This document shows positions 16,957 to 24,993 of a DNA stretch of 39,173 nt, in pieces. The translations under genes were made by a program, and so were the position numbers. Source of the stretch: Tannerellaceae bacterium (GTDB lineage Bacteria > Bacteroidota > Bacteroidia > Bacteroidales > Tannerellaceae); assembly GCA_021203545.1 (NCBI GenBank), contig JAJQAZ010000102.1, positions 21,384-60,556 of the forward strand, written 5' to 3'. The notes under the pieces were generated by a model. It did not search any database and was not told where the DNA came from. It saw only the letters and a program-made list of their open reading frames with translations. The first letter of the stretch is position 1, and every line of letters starts with the position of its first letter.

Positions 16957-17219
16957 ATCAATAAAATTAATTCCGGAATCCGGATCAATAAAAATTCTTT
17001 GGTAATAATGTATCACACAATACGGCTTAGATGATGACATTATGTAATATCCCTCTTTAATTCCATTGGGATATACCATACAACAAGGAAATGCTTCCGT
17101 TTGTTACCGGTTTATTACAAAAAACATTCTTAGGAGATTTTATAGTAAATAAACAGGCTACAGATGAACTAATGCAAAAACCCCTCTGTTCTAACGATAT
17201 CAATTAAAAAGGAGAAATT

Positions 17220-17453
17220 ATGATGACTAAAAATATAGTATTGGGTGCATTGGCCGGAGCAGCTATTGCCTGGTTGATTACAGAAGAAAGAAAACATAAA
17301 GGGATGGAACATGCTTATCATCATATCGGTGATTATCTTATGGATATGAAAAGAAAGATGAAAATGAAAGCAGCCATGCATAAAGTGAAAGGCGAAGCCG
17401 GATGCATGAGCGAACAAGCTATGAAAAAAATGCATGGCTACATGAACCGCTAA
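17220..17453 (+). CDS. Small membrane-anchored protein (YtxH-like)
   Basis: 77 aa. One hydrophobic segment (residues ~5-21, NIVLGALAGAAIAWLITEE) is followed by a strongly basic, Met- and His-rich tail with repeated KMK motifs. This layout resembles YtxH/gas-vesicle-like small membrane proteins of unknown function. It has a clear Shine-Dalgarno (aaaaaggag, 17206-17214), unusual in this window. It stands alone between the XRE gene and a MITE-like palindrome. No function can be assigned. Confidence 0.6.
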   Translation: MMTKNIVLGALAGAAIAWLITEERKHKGMEHAYHHIGDYLMDMKRKMKMKAAMHKVKGEAGCMSEQAMKKMHGYMNR

Positions 17454-17478
17454 ATCATACTTTTTTAAAGTATTAGAG

Positions 17479-17573
17479 CACTCAGATGACACGGATAGAA
17501 CAGATAACCACAGATTTAGTATTAATTAAAAAATAAATCTGTGGTTATCTGTCTGATCTGTGTCATCTGTGTG
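17479..17573. repeat. MITE-like palindrome (cagataaccacagattta arms)
   Basis: The arms 17485-17518 and 17534-17567 are inverted repeats with the inner 18 bp perfect (cagataaccacagattta against taaatctgtggttatctg) and the outer part imperfect, extending to ~17479 and ~17573. The loop is 15 bp. Sequences reading 'gatctgtgtcatctgtg' are widespread non-coding repeats in bacteria. It lies just upstream of the promoter of the Gfo/Idh/MocA gene and could act as a bidirectional terminator. Confidence 0.8.
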
Positions 17574-17595
17574 CCATATTGTTATGAAAAACTTT

Positions 17596-17603
17596 TATCT
17601 TTG
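17596..17603 (+). promoter_or_regulatory. -7 box TATCTTTG for the Gfo/Idh/MocA gene
   Basis: A perfect TAnnTTTG match, 29 nt before the ATG at 17633. The nearest TTG (17579-17581) has only 14 bp of spacing and overlaps the end region of the palindrome. Confidence 0.5.
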
Positions 17604-17632
17604 GGAAATTACAATTTCAAATGATAATACGC

Positions 17633-18799
17633 ATGAAAAACAGAAAATTACGTATGGGGATGATTGGCGGGGGCCACACCTCATTCATTGGTACGGTGCA
17701 TCGTAGTGCCGCCTTTCTTGATAATCAGATTGAATTAGTATGTGGATGTTTTAGCTCCGACCCGGTTGTGAGCAGGGAATCCGGGGAAGCTTACTTTCTG
17801 GATCAAAACCGCGTTTACTTCTCTTTTCAGGAGATGTTTGAAAAAGAAAAAAATCTGCCGGAAGATCAACGAATGGATTTTGTAGCCATTGTTACGCCCA
17901 ACCACTTGCATTTTGAACCGGCTATGCTGGCTTTGGAGAATGGCTTCCATGTAGTATTGGATAAACCGATGACTTTTTCGCTCGAAGAGGCAAAGCTGTT
18001 GCAGGCAAAAGTAGAAGAAACCGGTTTATTATTGGCTTTAACCCATGTATATTCAGGCTATCCGGCGGTAAAAGAGGTAAAAGACCGGATACGTACAGGC
18101 CGGTTAGGAGATATCCGGAAAATATATGTAGAGTATCCGCAGGGTTGGCTATCAGACCCGATAGAACTTCAATCCGGAAATAATGCGGGTTGGCGTACAG
18201 ATCCGGGACGATCCGGAAAGGCCGGATGTATCGGCGATATAGGTACGCATGCCTGGCATTTATCAGAATATATTACAGGGTTAAAAGTGGTAGAATTATG
18301 TGCCGATCTACATACTTTCGTGGAAGGTCGCCGGCTGGACGACGACGGAGCAGCTTTGTTGCGCTTTGATAACGGGGCAACAGGTGTATTGGTAGCCTCC
18401 CAGATTGCTGTGGGAGAAGCCAATAATATCCGTATCCGGATATATGGCAGCGAGGCCGGTCTGGAATGGCGGCAGGAAGAACCTAATACGCTTTACCATA
18501 AACGGAAAGATGCCGTTGTTGAAGAAATAAAAGTAGGAAATAATACATCTTTAGGTGAGTTTGCTACTTATTATACCCGTATTCCTGCGGGACATCCCGA
18601 AGGCTTCTATGAAGCATTCGCCAATATTTACCGGAATTTTGCCTTTGCATTGAGAGAGGTTAAAGCCGGAAAACAACCGGATCCCCGTTTCCTTGATTTC
18701 CCGAATGTGAAAGATGGAGTCAGGGGAATGCAGTTCATAGAAACCATGGTGGCTTCCGGACAGGATGAAGAAAACAAATGGCAGAAGTGGATTGAGTAA
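17633..18799 (+). CDS. Gfo/Idh/MocA-family oxidoreductase (cytoplasmic)
   Basis: About 388 aa. The N-terminal Rossmann fold has MGMIGGGHTSFIGTVHR for NAD(P) binding. FVAIVTPNHLHFEPAMLALE and VVLDKPMTFS give the catalytic lysine motif of this family (DKP in place of EKP). GCIGDIGTHAWHLSEYITGL carries the substrate-side Asp/His. Such enzymes oxidise or reduce sugars, inositols or sugar derivatives. No signal peptide, so it acts in the cytoplasm, unlike the Tat-exported relative at 20553. An ATG 12 nt upstream (17621) is also in frame; 17633 is preferred from family N-termini and distance to the -7 box. The substrate is unknown. Confidence 0.88.
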   Translation: MKNRKLRMGMIGGGHTSFIGTVHRSAAFLDNQIELVCGCFSSDPVVSRESGEAYFLDQNRVYFSFQEMFEKEKNLPEDQRMDFVAIVTPNHLHFEPAMLALENGFHVVLDKPMTFSLEEAKLLQAKVEETGLLLALTHVYSGYPAVKEVKDRIRTGRLGDIRKIYVEYPQGWLSDPIELQSGNNAGWRTDPGRSGKAGCIGDIGTHAWHLSEYITGLKVVELCADLHTFVEGRRLDDDGAALLRFDNGATGVLVASQIAVGEANNIRIRIYGSEAGLEWRQEEPNTLYHKRKDAVVEEIKVGNNTSLGEFATYYTRIPAGHPEGFYEAFANIYRNFAFALREVKAGKQPDPRFLDFPNVKDGVRGMQFIETMVASGQDEENKWQKWIE

Positions 18800-18945
18800 A
18801 GGGGTATAGTGATAAAAAATGTAATGAGATTGCATTATACGTTAAATAACCTGACGGATACTTCATGGATTTATCTGAAAGTGTTACTTTTATCACGCTT
18901 TTATACCAATGAAGAAAATGTAACTTTAGTACCTTAAAAACATCT

Positions 18946-20520
18946 ATGGACAATAGACATTCTAAGCGACATTCAGGGCGGAAGAATTTTTTTAAGAAAA
19001 AGTCTTTCATCTTTTTAGTGGGGATTATCATCGGGTTTGCCGTTTTTATCGGTATGTATCAGACTTCGGTTTATTTTTCTACAGACGAATCCTGTATGAT
19101 TTGTCATGTGCATCCGCACGTAGAAGATAGCTGGCGTCAATCCGTTCATATGAATAATAAAAGCGGAACGAAAACCAGTTGTGTAGCCTGCCATTTACCT
19201 CCGCAAACCAACACATGGAAACATTACACCGCTAAAGCGAAACTGGGTATCAAAGATGTCTGGTCGTATATGTTTAAAGATAGTGCAAGTTACGATTGGG
19301 AGAATAAGTCGCAGCTGGAAAACGCAATAAAGTATATTCCGAACGAGTCGTGTGTAGCCTGCCATTACAATCTTTTTCCGCAGGGAATTACGGACGATGG
19401 TATCACGGCTCACCTCTATTACGAAGAGAATGTAGAAAAACTGGATTTACAATGTATCAGTTGCCACCTCGATGTAGGGCACTATAATCCCAATTACTCT
19501 CACGCTAAAATGACAGGCATTCCCGGTTTGAATATAGGGGCAGCTGATAACCGGCCGGTTTTTGAAACGGCAACAGAAGTAACTTCCTTTGCTGATCATA
19601 CGGAGCAGATTCCCGGAACACCGGTTTCCTTTAAAATGGTAGCTATTCCCGGAGGAACATTCCGCATGGGTAGTACTCCCAAAGAACCGTTCCATAAAGC
19701 GGACGAAGCACCTGTCAGAAATGTAACCTTAAGCCCGTTCTTTATGGCAGAGGTAGAGGTTACATGGGAACAGTACTGGGCGTTCTATGCCAATACAATG
19801 AGCGAAGGCCGTACACACCCCGACGAAGTATACCGCCGCAATGCCGATCCCTCGGTTGACGGTGTATCCGGTCCGACACCACCGTTCGGATTCCCCGACC
19901 AGGGCTGGGGTGGAGGAGACCGTCCGGCTATCACCATGACACATTATACGGCGGAAACATTCTGCCAGTGGTTATCGCTTAAAACAGGAAAAACCTATCG
20001 TTTGCCAACCGAAGCGGAGTGTGAATATGCAGCCCGTGGAGGTACGGAAACACCTTATTTCTTTGAGGGTAGTCCGAAGAAATATTCGAAAGACGGATTC
20101 TGGCGGAGGTTTATTGACCCCTCTACCGATGTGATCAGTGATTATGTAATCTATGCCGCAAACAGCCGCAATAAAACACAGGAACCGTCAGCCGTACAGG
20201 CGAATCCGTTTGGACTCAAAAATATGGCCGGCAACGTAATGGAATATTGTGCGGATAAATATGATCCGGAAGCCTATAGCAAAACACCCGAAAATGTAAC
20301 AGACCCGTTGGTTACCACCGGTACCGAATGGGTCGTACGGGGTGGTAACTATACCTCTGATGCAGCCGATCTGCGTTCGGCAGCCCGGGGACAAACCCAG
20401 CATGATGCCTGGTTAAAAACAGACCCGCAACAACCCAAAAGTATCTGGTGGTATTCAGATATACGGGGTATTGGTTTCCGGGTGGTGTGCGAACCGGATG
20501 CTTCTATAAATGTTTATTAA
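18946..20520 (+). CDS. NapC/NrfH-like tetraheme cytochrome c fused to a SUMF1 (formylglycine-enzyme-like) domain
   Basis: 524 aa. A basic N-terminus and one TM helix (residues ~20-39) anchor a periplasmic NapC/NirT/NrfH-like cytochrome with four CXXCH motifs: Cys50-53-His54, Cys79-82-His83, Cys136-139-His140 and Cys170-173-His174. Residues ~225-520 form a SUMF1/FGE-sulfatase fold (MVAIPGGTFRMGS, YRLPTEAECEYAARGG, NPFGLKNMAGNVMEYCADKY, VVRGGNYTS, GIGFRVVCE). The catalytic cysteine pair of true FGE is absent: DLRSAARGQ sits where GFRCA would be. It probably passes electrons from menaquinol to, or from, a periplasmic partner, with the SUMF1 part as a binding domain. It is followed 32 nt later by a Tat-exported oxidoreductase. 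Confidence 0.87.
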   Translation: MDNRHSKRHSGRKNFFKKKSFIFLVGIIIGFAVFIGMYQTSVYFSTDESCMICHVHPHVEDSWRQSVHMNNKSGTKTSCVACHLPPQTNTWKHYTAKAKLGIKDVWSYMFKDSASYDWENKSQLENAIKYIPNESCVACHYNLFPQGITDDGITAHLYYEENVEKLDLQCISCHLDVGHYNPNYSHAKMTGIPGLNIGAADNRPVFETATEVTSFADHTEQIPGTPVSFKMVAIPGGTFRMGSTPKEPFHKADEAPVRNVTLSPFFMAEVEVTWEQYWAFYANTMSEGRTHPDEVYRRNADPSVDGVSGPTPPFGFPDQGWGGGDRPAITMTHYTAETFCQWLSLKTGKTYRLPTEAECEYAARGGTETPYFFEGSPKKYSKDGFWRRFIDPSTDVISDYVIYAANSRNKTQEPSAVQANPFGLKNMAGNVMEYCADKYDPEAYSKTPENVTDPLVTTGTEWVVRGGNYTSDAADLRSAARGQTQHDAWLKTDPQQPKSIWWYSDIRGIGFRVVCEPDASINVY

Positions 20521-20552
20521 ACAGACTAACGTAAAAATAGTAAAAAGATATC

Positions 20553-21941
20553 ATGAAAAAAGAAAACAAACTTAGCAGGAGATCATTTTTTAAAACAACA
20601 GCCGCAGCCGGTGCGTTGGCAACAATTGGTACAGGAACGACCGTCACTTTATTAACATCTTGTGGCGGAGGTGAAACTAAAAAAGGCGGTCTGATTCCGC
20701 TGAAAGAACCCGGAACGTATTATGTACCGGATCTGGTAGACTTTGCTAGAGATGGAAAACCACTAAAGGCAGGTCTTGTCGGTTGTGGTGGCCGTGGGTC
20801 AGGTGCTGCTTTTAACTTTTTAAATGCGGGTCCTAATGTAACTATAACTGCTTTAGGCGATGTCTTTCAGCAGCAGGTTGACGACATGGCGGAAAGACTT
20901 AAGAGAGAAAAAGATATTGATATACCCGAAAGTATGCGTTTTGTAGGATTGGATGCTTACAAAAAGGTAATTGACAGTGATGTGGATGTTGTGTTATTAG
21001 TAACACCTCCATCTTTTCGTCCCGAGCATTTTAAATATGCTACCGAAGCTGGAAAACATTCGTTTCTGGAAAAACCCATATGTATTGATCCGGTAGGATA
21101 TCGTACTATTGTGGCAACAGCCCGTCAGGCTCAGGCTAAAAAACTCTCGGTGATTGTAGGTACACAACGTCGTCACCAACGGAATTATGTGGCTGCTTAC
21201 CAGAAAGTACAGGAAGGATTAATAGGTGAAATTACAGGAGGAAATGTTTATTGGAATCAATCAATGTTATGGCATCGTGATCGTCAGAAAAATTGGGGTG
21301 ATGGTGAATGGATGATCAAAGACTGGGTAAACTGGAAATGGTTGTCCGGCGATCATATAGTAGAGCAGCATGTATATAATATAGATGTATTTACATGGTT
21401 CACAGGATTGCGTCCGGTAAGTGCCGTTGCTGTAGGATCCCGACAACGACGGTTGACCGGAGATCAATATGATAATTTTTCTGTAGATTTTGTAATGGAT
21501 AACGGAGTCCATTTACATAGTATGTGCCGGCAGATAGATGGAACAGCTACTAATATCAGTGAGTTTATCCAGGGTACAAAAGGTTCGTGCTATACTGATT
21601 TTGGAGATCATGCAGTTATTAAAGATTTAGCAGGAAATATTATCTGGGAATATGATCATGAAGCGGAAAAAGAAAAACATACCCAACATGATCCATATGT
21701 ACTTGAGCATATAAACTGGATTAATCATATCCGTCAAAACGATCCATTGGATCAGGCCTCTCCTAATGCTATTTCTAATATGGCGGGAATTATGGGACGT
21801 GAAGCCGCTTATACCGGAGATCTAATGACCTGGGAAGCTATGACTTCAGCTCCGTTGGATTATACTCCTAAAGACGTTAATCTGGGAAAAATGGATATGA
21901 AAGATTTTGTTGTACCAGTACCGGGACAACCTCTTTCTTAA
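20553..21941 (+). CDS. Tat-exported Gfo/Idh/MocA-family oxidoreductase (lipoprotein)
   Basis: 462 aa. The twin-arginine signal (SRRSFFK, residues 8-14) is followed by a hydrophobic stretch and a lipobox-like LTSC (Cys37), so it should be exported folded with its cofactor and lipid-anchored. The Rossmann domain begins at LKAGLVGCGGRGSG; FLEKPICIDP holds the catalytic EKP motif. Enzymes of this type carry NAD(P) tightly bound in the periplasm, as glucose-fructose oxidoreductase does. It lies 32 nt after the cytochrome fusion and 10 nt before the isomerase, so the three are probably one operon. A role in sugar oxidation such as 3-keto-glycoside formation is inferred from similar Bacteroidota clusters. 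Confidence 0.88.
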   Translation: MKKENKLSRRSFFKTTAAAGALATIGTGTTVTLLTSCGGGETKKGGLIPLKEPGTYYVPDLVDFARDGKPLKAGLVGCGGRGSGAAFNFLNAGPNVTITALGDVFQQQVDDMAERLKREKDIDIPESMRFVGLDAYKKVIDSDVDVVLLVTPPSFRPEHFKYATEAGKHSFLEKPICIDPVGYRTIVATARQAQAKKLSVIVGTQRRHQRNYVAAYQKVQEGLIGEITGGNVYWNQSMLWHRDRQKNWGDGEWMIKDWVNWKWLSGDHIVEQHVYNIDVFTWFTGLRPVSAVAVGSRQRRLTGDQYDNFSVDFVMDNGVHLHSMCRQIDGTATNISEFIQGTKGSCYTDFGDHAVIKDLAGNIIWEYDHEAEKEKHTQHDPYVLEHINWINHIRQNDPLDQASPNAISNMAGIMGREAAYTGDLMTWEAMTSAPLDYTPKDVNLGKMDMKDFVVPVPGQPLS

Positions 21942-21951
21942 AGAATATGGT

Positions 21952-22887
21952 ATGGCATTAAACAGAAGAAAATTTTTATCAACTTCGCTGGGAAGTGTAG
22001 CGGCAGCCGGTCTGACGGGTACACTTTCCGCCTGTGGAGGTGCTGAAAATAAAAAAGAGGCCTGTGGGCAGAAATCCTGTTGCAGTAGTAAAGCTGAATT
22101 AAAAATCTCTTTTCAGGAAGGCATTGCGCCGGGTGAAAACCTGAACGAAAAATTCGACTTCATGGAAAAACATGGAGTCGTTGGGTTTGAACCCTGGGGT
22201 GGAGGACTTGCTGACAGGGTTACTGAAATCAAACAGGCATTGAATGGCCGCAACATACAGGTTAGTGCAATCTGCGCAGGTTTCAAAGGATTCATTCTTT
22301 CCGAAGATCCGGCAGTCCGTAAGGAGTGTATGGATACGATGAAAGAAATTATTGCCGCTGCGGGCGAACTCAATTCAGTCGGTGTAATTATCGTTCCGGC
22401 CTTTAATAATCAGGTACCGGTGATGCCCCATACACAGGCGACGCGCGATTTCCTTTGCGAACAGTTTACCGAAATGGGTAGTTTTGCACAGCAACAGGGT
22501 ACAACCGTTATTCTGGAACCCCTGATGCGTGGAGAAGCCTTTTATCTCCGGCAGGTAGCCGATGCGGCTTCCATTTGCCGGGATATAAACAATCCCGGTG
22601 TTCGTTGTATGGGCGATTTCTGGCATATGACCTGGGAAGAAACATCCGATATGGGAGCATTCCTTTCCGGCGGGGATTATTTACAACATGTGCATATCGC
22701 CAGCCGTAAACGGCGGAGTATGCCGGGCGAAGATGGGAATGCTGATAATTACGTGGAAGGTTTCAGGGGGCTTAAGATGCTTGGATACGATAAGCATGTC
22801 AGTTTTGAATGCGGATGCCAGGGCGACCGGGCGGTAGTAGTACCCGAAGCAGTAAAATTGATCAGAGAACAATGGGAACAAGCCTGA
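21952..22887 (+). CDS. Tat-exported TIM-barrel sugar isomerase/epimerase-like lipoprotein
   Basis: About 311 aa from the ATG at 21952, which begins a Tat signal (LNRRKFLS) with a lipobox-like LSAC (Cys28). The rest is an AP-endonuclease-2/xylose isomerase-like TIM barrel related to hydroxypyruvate isomerase: ISFQEGIAPGENLNEKFDFM, GVVGFEPWGGG, VILEPLMRGE with the metal-binding Glu, CMGDFWHMTWEE with Asp/His, HVHIASRKRRSMPGEDG and VSFECGC. It probably isomerises or cleaves a sugar derivative made by the preceding oxidoreductase in the same compartment. A 2-nt-spaced downstream gene follows. Confidence 0.87.
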   Translation: MALNRRKFLSTSLGSVAAAGLTGTLSACGGAENKKEACGQKSCCSSKAELKISFQEGIAPGENLNEKFDFMEKHGVVGFEPWGGGLADRVTEIKQALNGRNIQVSAICAGFKGFILSEDPAVRKECMDTMKEIIAAAGELNSVGVIIVPAFNNQVPVMPHTQATRDFLCEQFTEMGSFAQQQGTTVILEPLMRGEAFYLRQVADAASICRDINNPGVRCMGDFWHMTWEETSDMGAFLSGGDYLQHVHIASRKRRSMPGEDGNADNYVEGFRGLKMLGYDKHVSFECGCQGDRAVVVPEAVKLIREQWEQA

Positions 22888-22888
22888 T

Positions 22889-23602
22889 ATGATATTATTA
22901 CATGCAAATATGCCGTTGAGTGAGGTTGTGGAACACCACACCTCACTTATTCCTGTTATCAACCGTTTTGGTATCCGGTTGGGATTGGGAGATAAAACTG
23001 TAGAAACGATCTGTAAAGAGAATGAACTGGATACCGGCTTTTTCATTGCGGTAATCAATACTTTTCTGAATGAAGACTATTTCCCGGAAAAGAAGTTGCA
23101 AACTTTCCATACATCCCAGATTATAGATTACCTGACCAAAACCAATGTTTACTATCAACGGTTCCAGCTGGCTAATATAGAACGGCATCTGGGTTCTTTT
23201 ATTTCTATGAGTGCACCGGGTAACCAATCGTTAATCGCGATCGGTAAATTCTTTAATTCATTCCGCGACGAGTTGACAGCCCGCATACAGAATGATACCG
23301 AAAATTGGTTTCCTTACTGTAAATCGTTAGATCAAAAACTAAAAGAGCAGGAAGCAACGGAAACCGCTATGGTAGTAAAAAGTGTCTCGCCCATGGAAAT
23401 GGACGACCCGATAGAATCCCTGCTTGCCGATCTGAAACGCCTGATGATCAAACACCTGTCGGGCGAATATGAACAGAACCTCTGTTATGCCGTTATTTTT
23501 GCACTAAGCAGCCTGGAAAAAGATATCAGGCAGCACAACCGCATCCGGTACCGCATTCTGGTACCTATGGTTACGGCTATAGAGGAACGCCTCAACAGAT
23601 GA
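22889..23602 (+). CDS. ScdA/RIC-like (degenerate hemerythrin-fold) protein
   Basis: 237 aa. The N-terminus MPLSEVVEHHTSLIPVINRF matches the ScdA_N/DUF542-like domain of iron-sulfur repair (RIC/YtfE) proteins. The following four-helix region keeps the pattern but not all ligands: the HH-Y of YtfE is replaced by NVYY, and only ERHLGS and RQHNRIRYRILVP remain. Di-iron binding is therefore doubtful. It starts 1 nt after the isomerase and is followed 8 nt later by a LuxR regulator; such ScdA-like/LuxR pairs recur in Bacteroidota. A redox or nitric-oxide sensing role for the pair is inference. Confidence 0.65.
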   Translation: MILLHANMPLSEVVEHHTSLIPVINRFGIRLGLGDKTVETICKENELDTGFFIAVINTFLNEDYFPEKKLQTFHTSQIIDYLTKTNVYYQRFQLANIERHLGSFISMSAPGNQSLIAIGKFFNSFRDELTARIQNDTENWFPYCKSLDQKLKEQEATETAMVVKSVSPMEMDDPIESLLADLKRLMIKHLSGEYEQNLCYAVIFALSSLEKDIRQHNRIRYRILVPMVTAIEERLNR

Positions 23603-23610
23603 ATTAATTC

Positions 23611-24183
23611 ATGCAACGAACCAAACAAATCGCCATTATTCTTACTGATACCCTGCAATGTATAGGATTGCAGAGCATGCTGACGGACTATTTCGAATCG
23701 GTAGAGGTTGCGGTATTTCCCTCTTTTGCTGTTTTTATGGCAGAAGGTAATGAGCAGTTCGACTATTATTTTACCGATTCCGCTACGTTTGTTTTAAACA
23801 CCGGGTTTTTCCTTCCCCGCAAATCCAAAACAGTGTTACTGATTCAGGAGATAGCGGATAATGATTCCATTCATTCCTTATCTATCCATAGTTCGCCGGA
23901 AACGATCATCAAACAACTACGTATTATTTTCACCAGCGAAAGCAGTAACCCGCTTCCTGCGGATACCGGAAAAGAACTTTCCATACGCGAAAAAGACGTA
24001 CTGCACCTGATCGTAAAAGGAAGCACCAACAAAGAGATTGCCGATAAGCTAAACATAAGCCTCAACACCGTATTAACCCACCGCAAAAACATCACCACCA
24101 AACTCGGCATCAAAACCGTCTCCGGCCTAACATATTACGCCCTAATGAACGGCTTCCTCTCTGCAGACGATATTGATATTTAA
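23611..24183 (+). CDS. LuxR/FixJ-type HTH regulator with degenerate receiver
   Basis: 190 aa. The C-terminal GerE/LuxR HTH is clear: LSIREKDVLHLIVKGSTNKE, then IADKLNISLNTVLTHRKNIT. The N-terminal ~120 residues resemble a response-regulator receiver in outline, but the DYYFTDSATFVL region has no obvious phospho-acceptor context, so it may not be phosphorylated. It starts 8 nt after the ScdA-like gene and is probably regulated or titrated by it. It is the last gene before an 810-bp repeat-rich region. Confidence 0.82.
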   Translation: MQRTKQIAIILTDTLQCIGLQSMLTDYFESVEVAVFPSFAVFMAEGNEQFDYYFTDSATFVLNTGFFLPRKSKTVLLIQEIADNDSIHSLSIHSSPETIIKQLRIIFTSESSNPLPADTGKELSIREKDVLHLIVKGSTNKEIADKLNISLNTVLTHRKNITTKLGIKTVSGLTYYALMNGFLSADDIDI

Positions 24184-24590
24184 AAAGAAAACCTCTGTTC
24201 CCGGACTGCAGAGGCTAAATGTGTAAAAACTAAAATGTAAAATCAAAAAAGTTACAGCTTGTAAGCCCGAAGGGCTTGAATGTAAATAACCGCGGGTGTA
24301 ACCCGTGGCAGAAAGCGACTCTACTCTATGAGCCCCGAAGGGGGTTCAACCCTTTCAGGGTTGTTATAAAGAGGGTTTCTGCCTACCCCGGGTTGCACCC
24401 GGGGTTATTGGCTAAGGCCGATCTACGATTCACATTTTACCCCATACGGGGTAATCACTTACAATTTATAACTTTAATAAAGAGCGAGGATAGTTTTTTT
24501 GGTCGGAGGGGATTTGTAATCCCCGATAAGCGAGTATAAGGGTTTATAATCCGCTTTAATAATATGTAAGTCCCAGTTTAATGGGTATTT

Positions 24591-24640
24591 TTCGCTGGCG
24601 CAGATTTAAATCTATGCCTGAATCAATAACCGGTAAAACA
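24591..24640 (+). repeat. Interspersed repeat, family B copy 1
   Basis: ttcgctggcgcagatttaaa followed by tctatgcctgaatcaataac and cggtaaaac. It matches the copies at 33391-33474 and 37812-37870 with scattered substitutions. Part of an imperfect palindrome centred on agatttaaatct. Confidence 0.75.
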
Positions 24641-24917
24641 AAAACAACTGCCCGCAACCTCCCCGCAGGATTACGGGAGCCTGTCAACGGCGGTTTACCG
24701 CCTGTTGCAGCTCTGCGGCAAGGAATCCTGTGGCTTTTTTTATTGTCGCAGGTTTGCGGCAGGCAGTCATCTGGTCATTTTTTCCTCCTGCAACTCTGCG
24801 GCAGGCAGTAAACTGCCGTTGACACCTTGTTGCAATTCAGAGAAGTCCGGTCATCCACCCCTGACTGCTCCCCGCAACCTTGCGACAGCCTCGCATCACT
24901 TATTGCCTGCCTGAAAA

Positions 24918-24966
24918 AATCACTACATATAGTGATTGACGGGCTTTTCTATTTGACATTTCTTTG
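24918..24966 (+). promoter_or_regulatory. Promoter with palindromic operator for the receptor/heme operon
   Basis: AATCACTA (24918-24925) and TAGTGATT (24930-24937) form a perfect 8-bp palindrome with a 4-nt centre. It overlaps a TTG (24936-24938) that is 20 bp from TTTCTTTG (24959-24966), one base off TAnnTTTG. A dimeric repressor bound here would block RNA polymerase. The ATG at 24994 follows 27 nt later. Confidence 0.45.
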
Positions 24967-24993
24967 TGAAATATAATCAGCGAAACAAATAAT

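Larger units (their letters stand above)
24184..24993. repeat. Cluster of small palindromic repeats, no gene
   Basis: 810 bp without a supported CDS. From left to right: gcccgaagggc (~24266-24277), ccgcgggtgtaacccgtgg, ccccgaaggggg, ccctttcaggg, ccccgggttgcacccgggg and accccatacggggt hairpins to ~24455; ggggatttgtaatcccc at ~24509; a copy of the ttcgctggcgcagatttaaa family at 24591-24640; then a GC-rich stretch (24650-24900) with near-repeats of ctctgcggcaggcagt and caacggcggtttaccgcctg. These look like Bacteroidota REP-type elements. Short open frames here are by-products of the repeats. A promoter and operator candidate lies at 24918-24966. Confidence 0.75.

Noticed and set aside
18946-20520. 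Two separate genes, cytochrome and formylglycine enzyme
   Set aside because: The frame is continuous with no internal stop or start signal between domains, so a fusion is the simpler reading.
24276-24914. Three short open frames in the repeat-rich gap
   Set aside because: They consist of palindromic repeats, have no family similarity or start signals, and shift with repeat copies.
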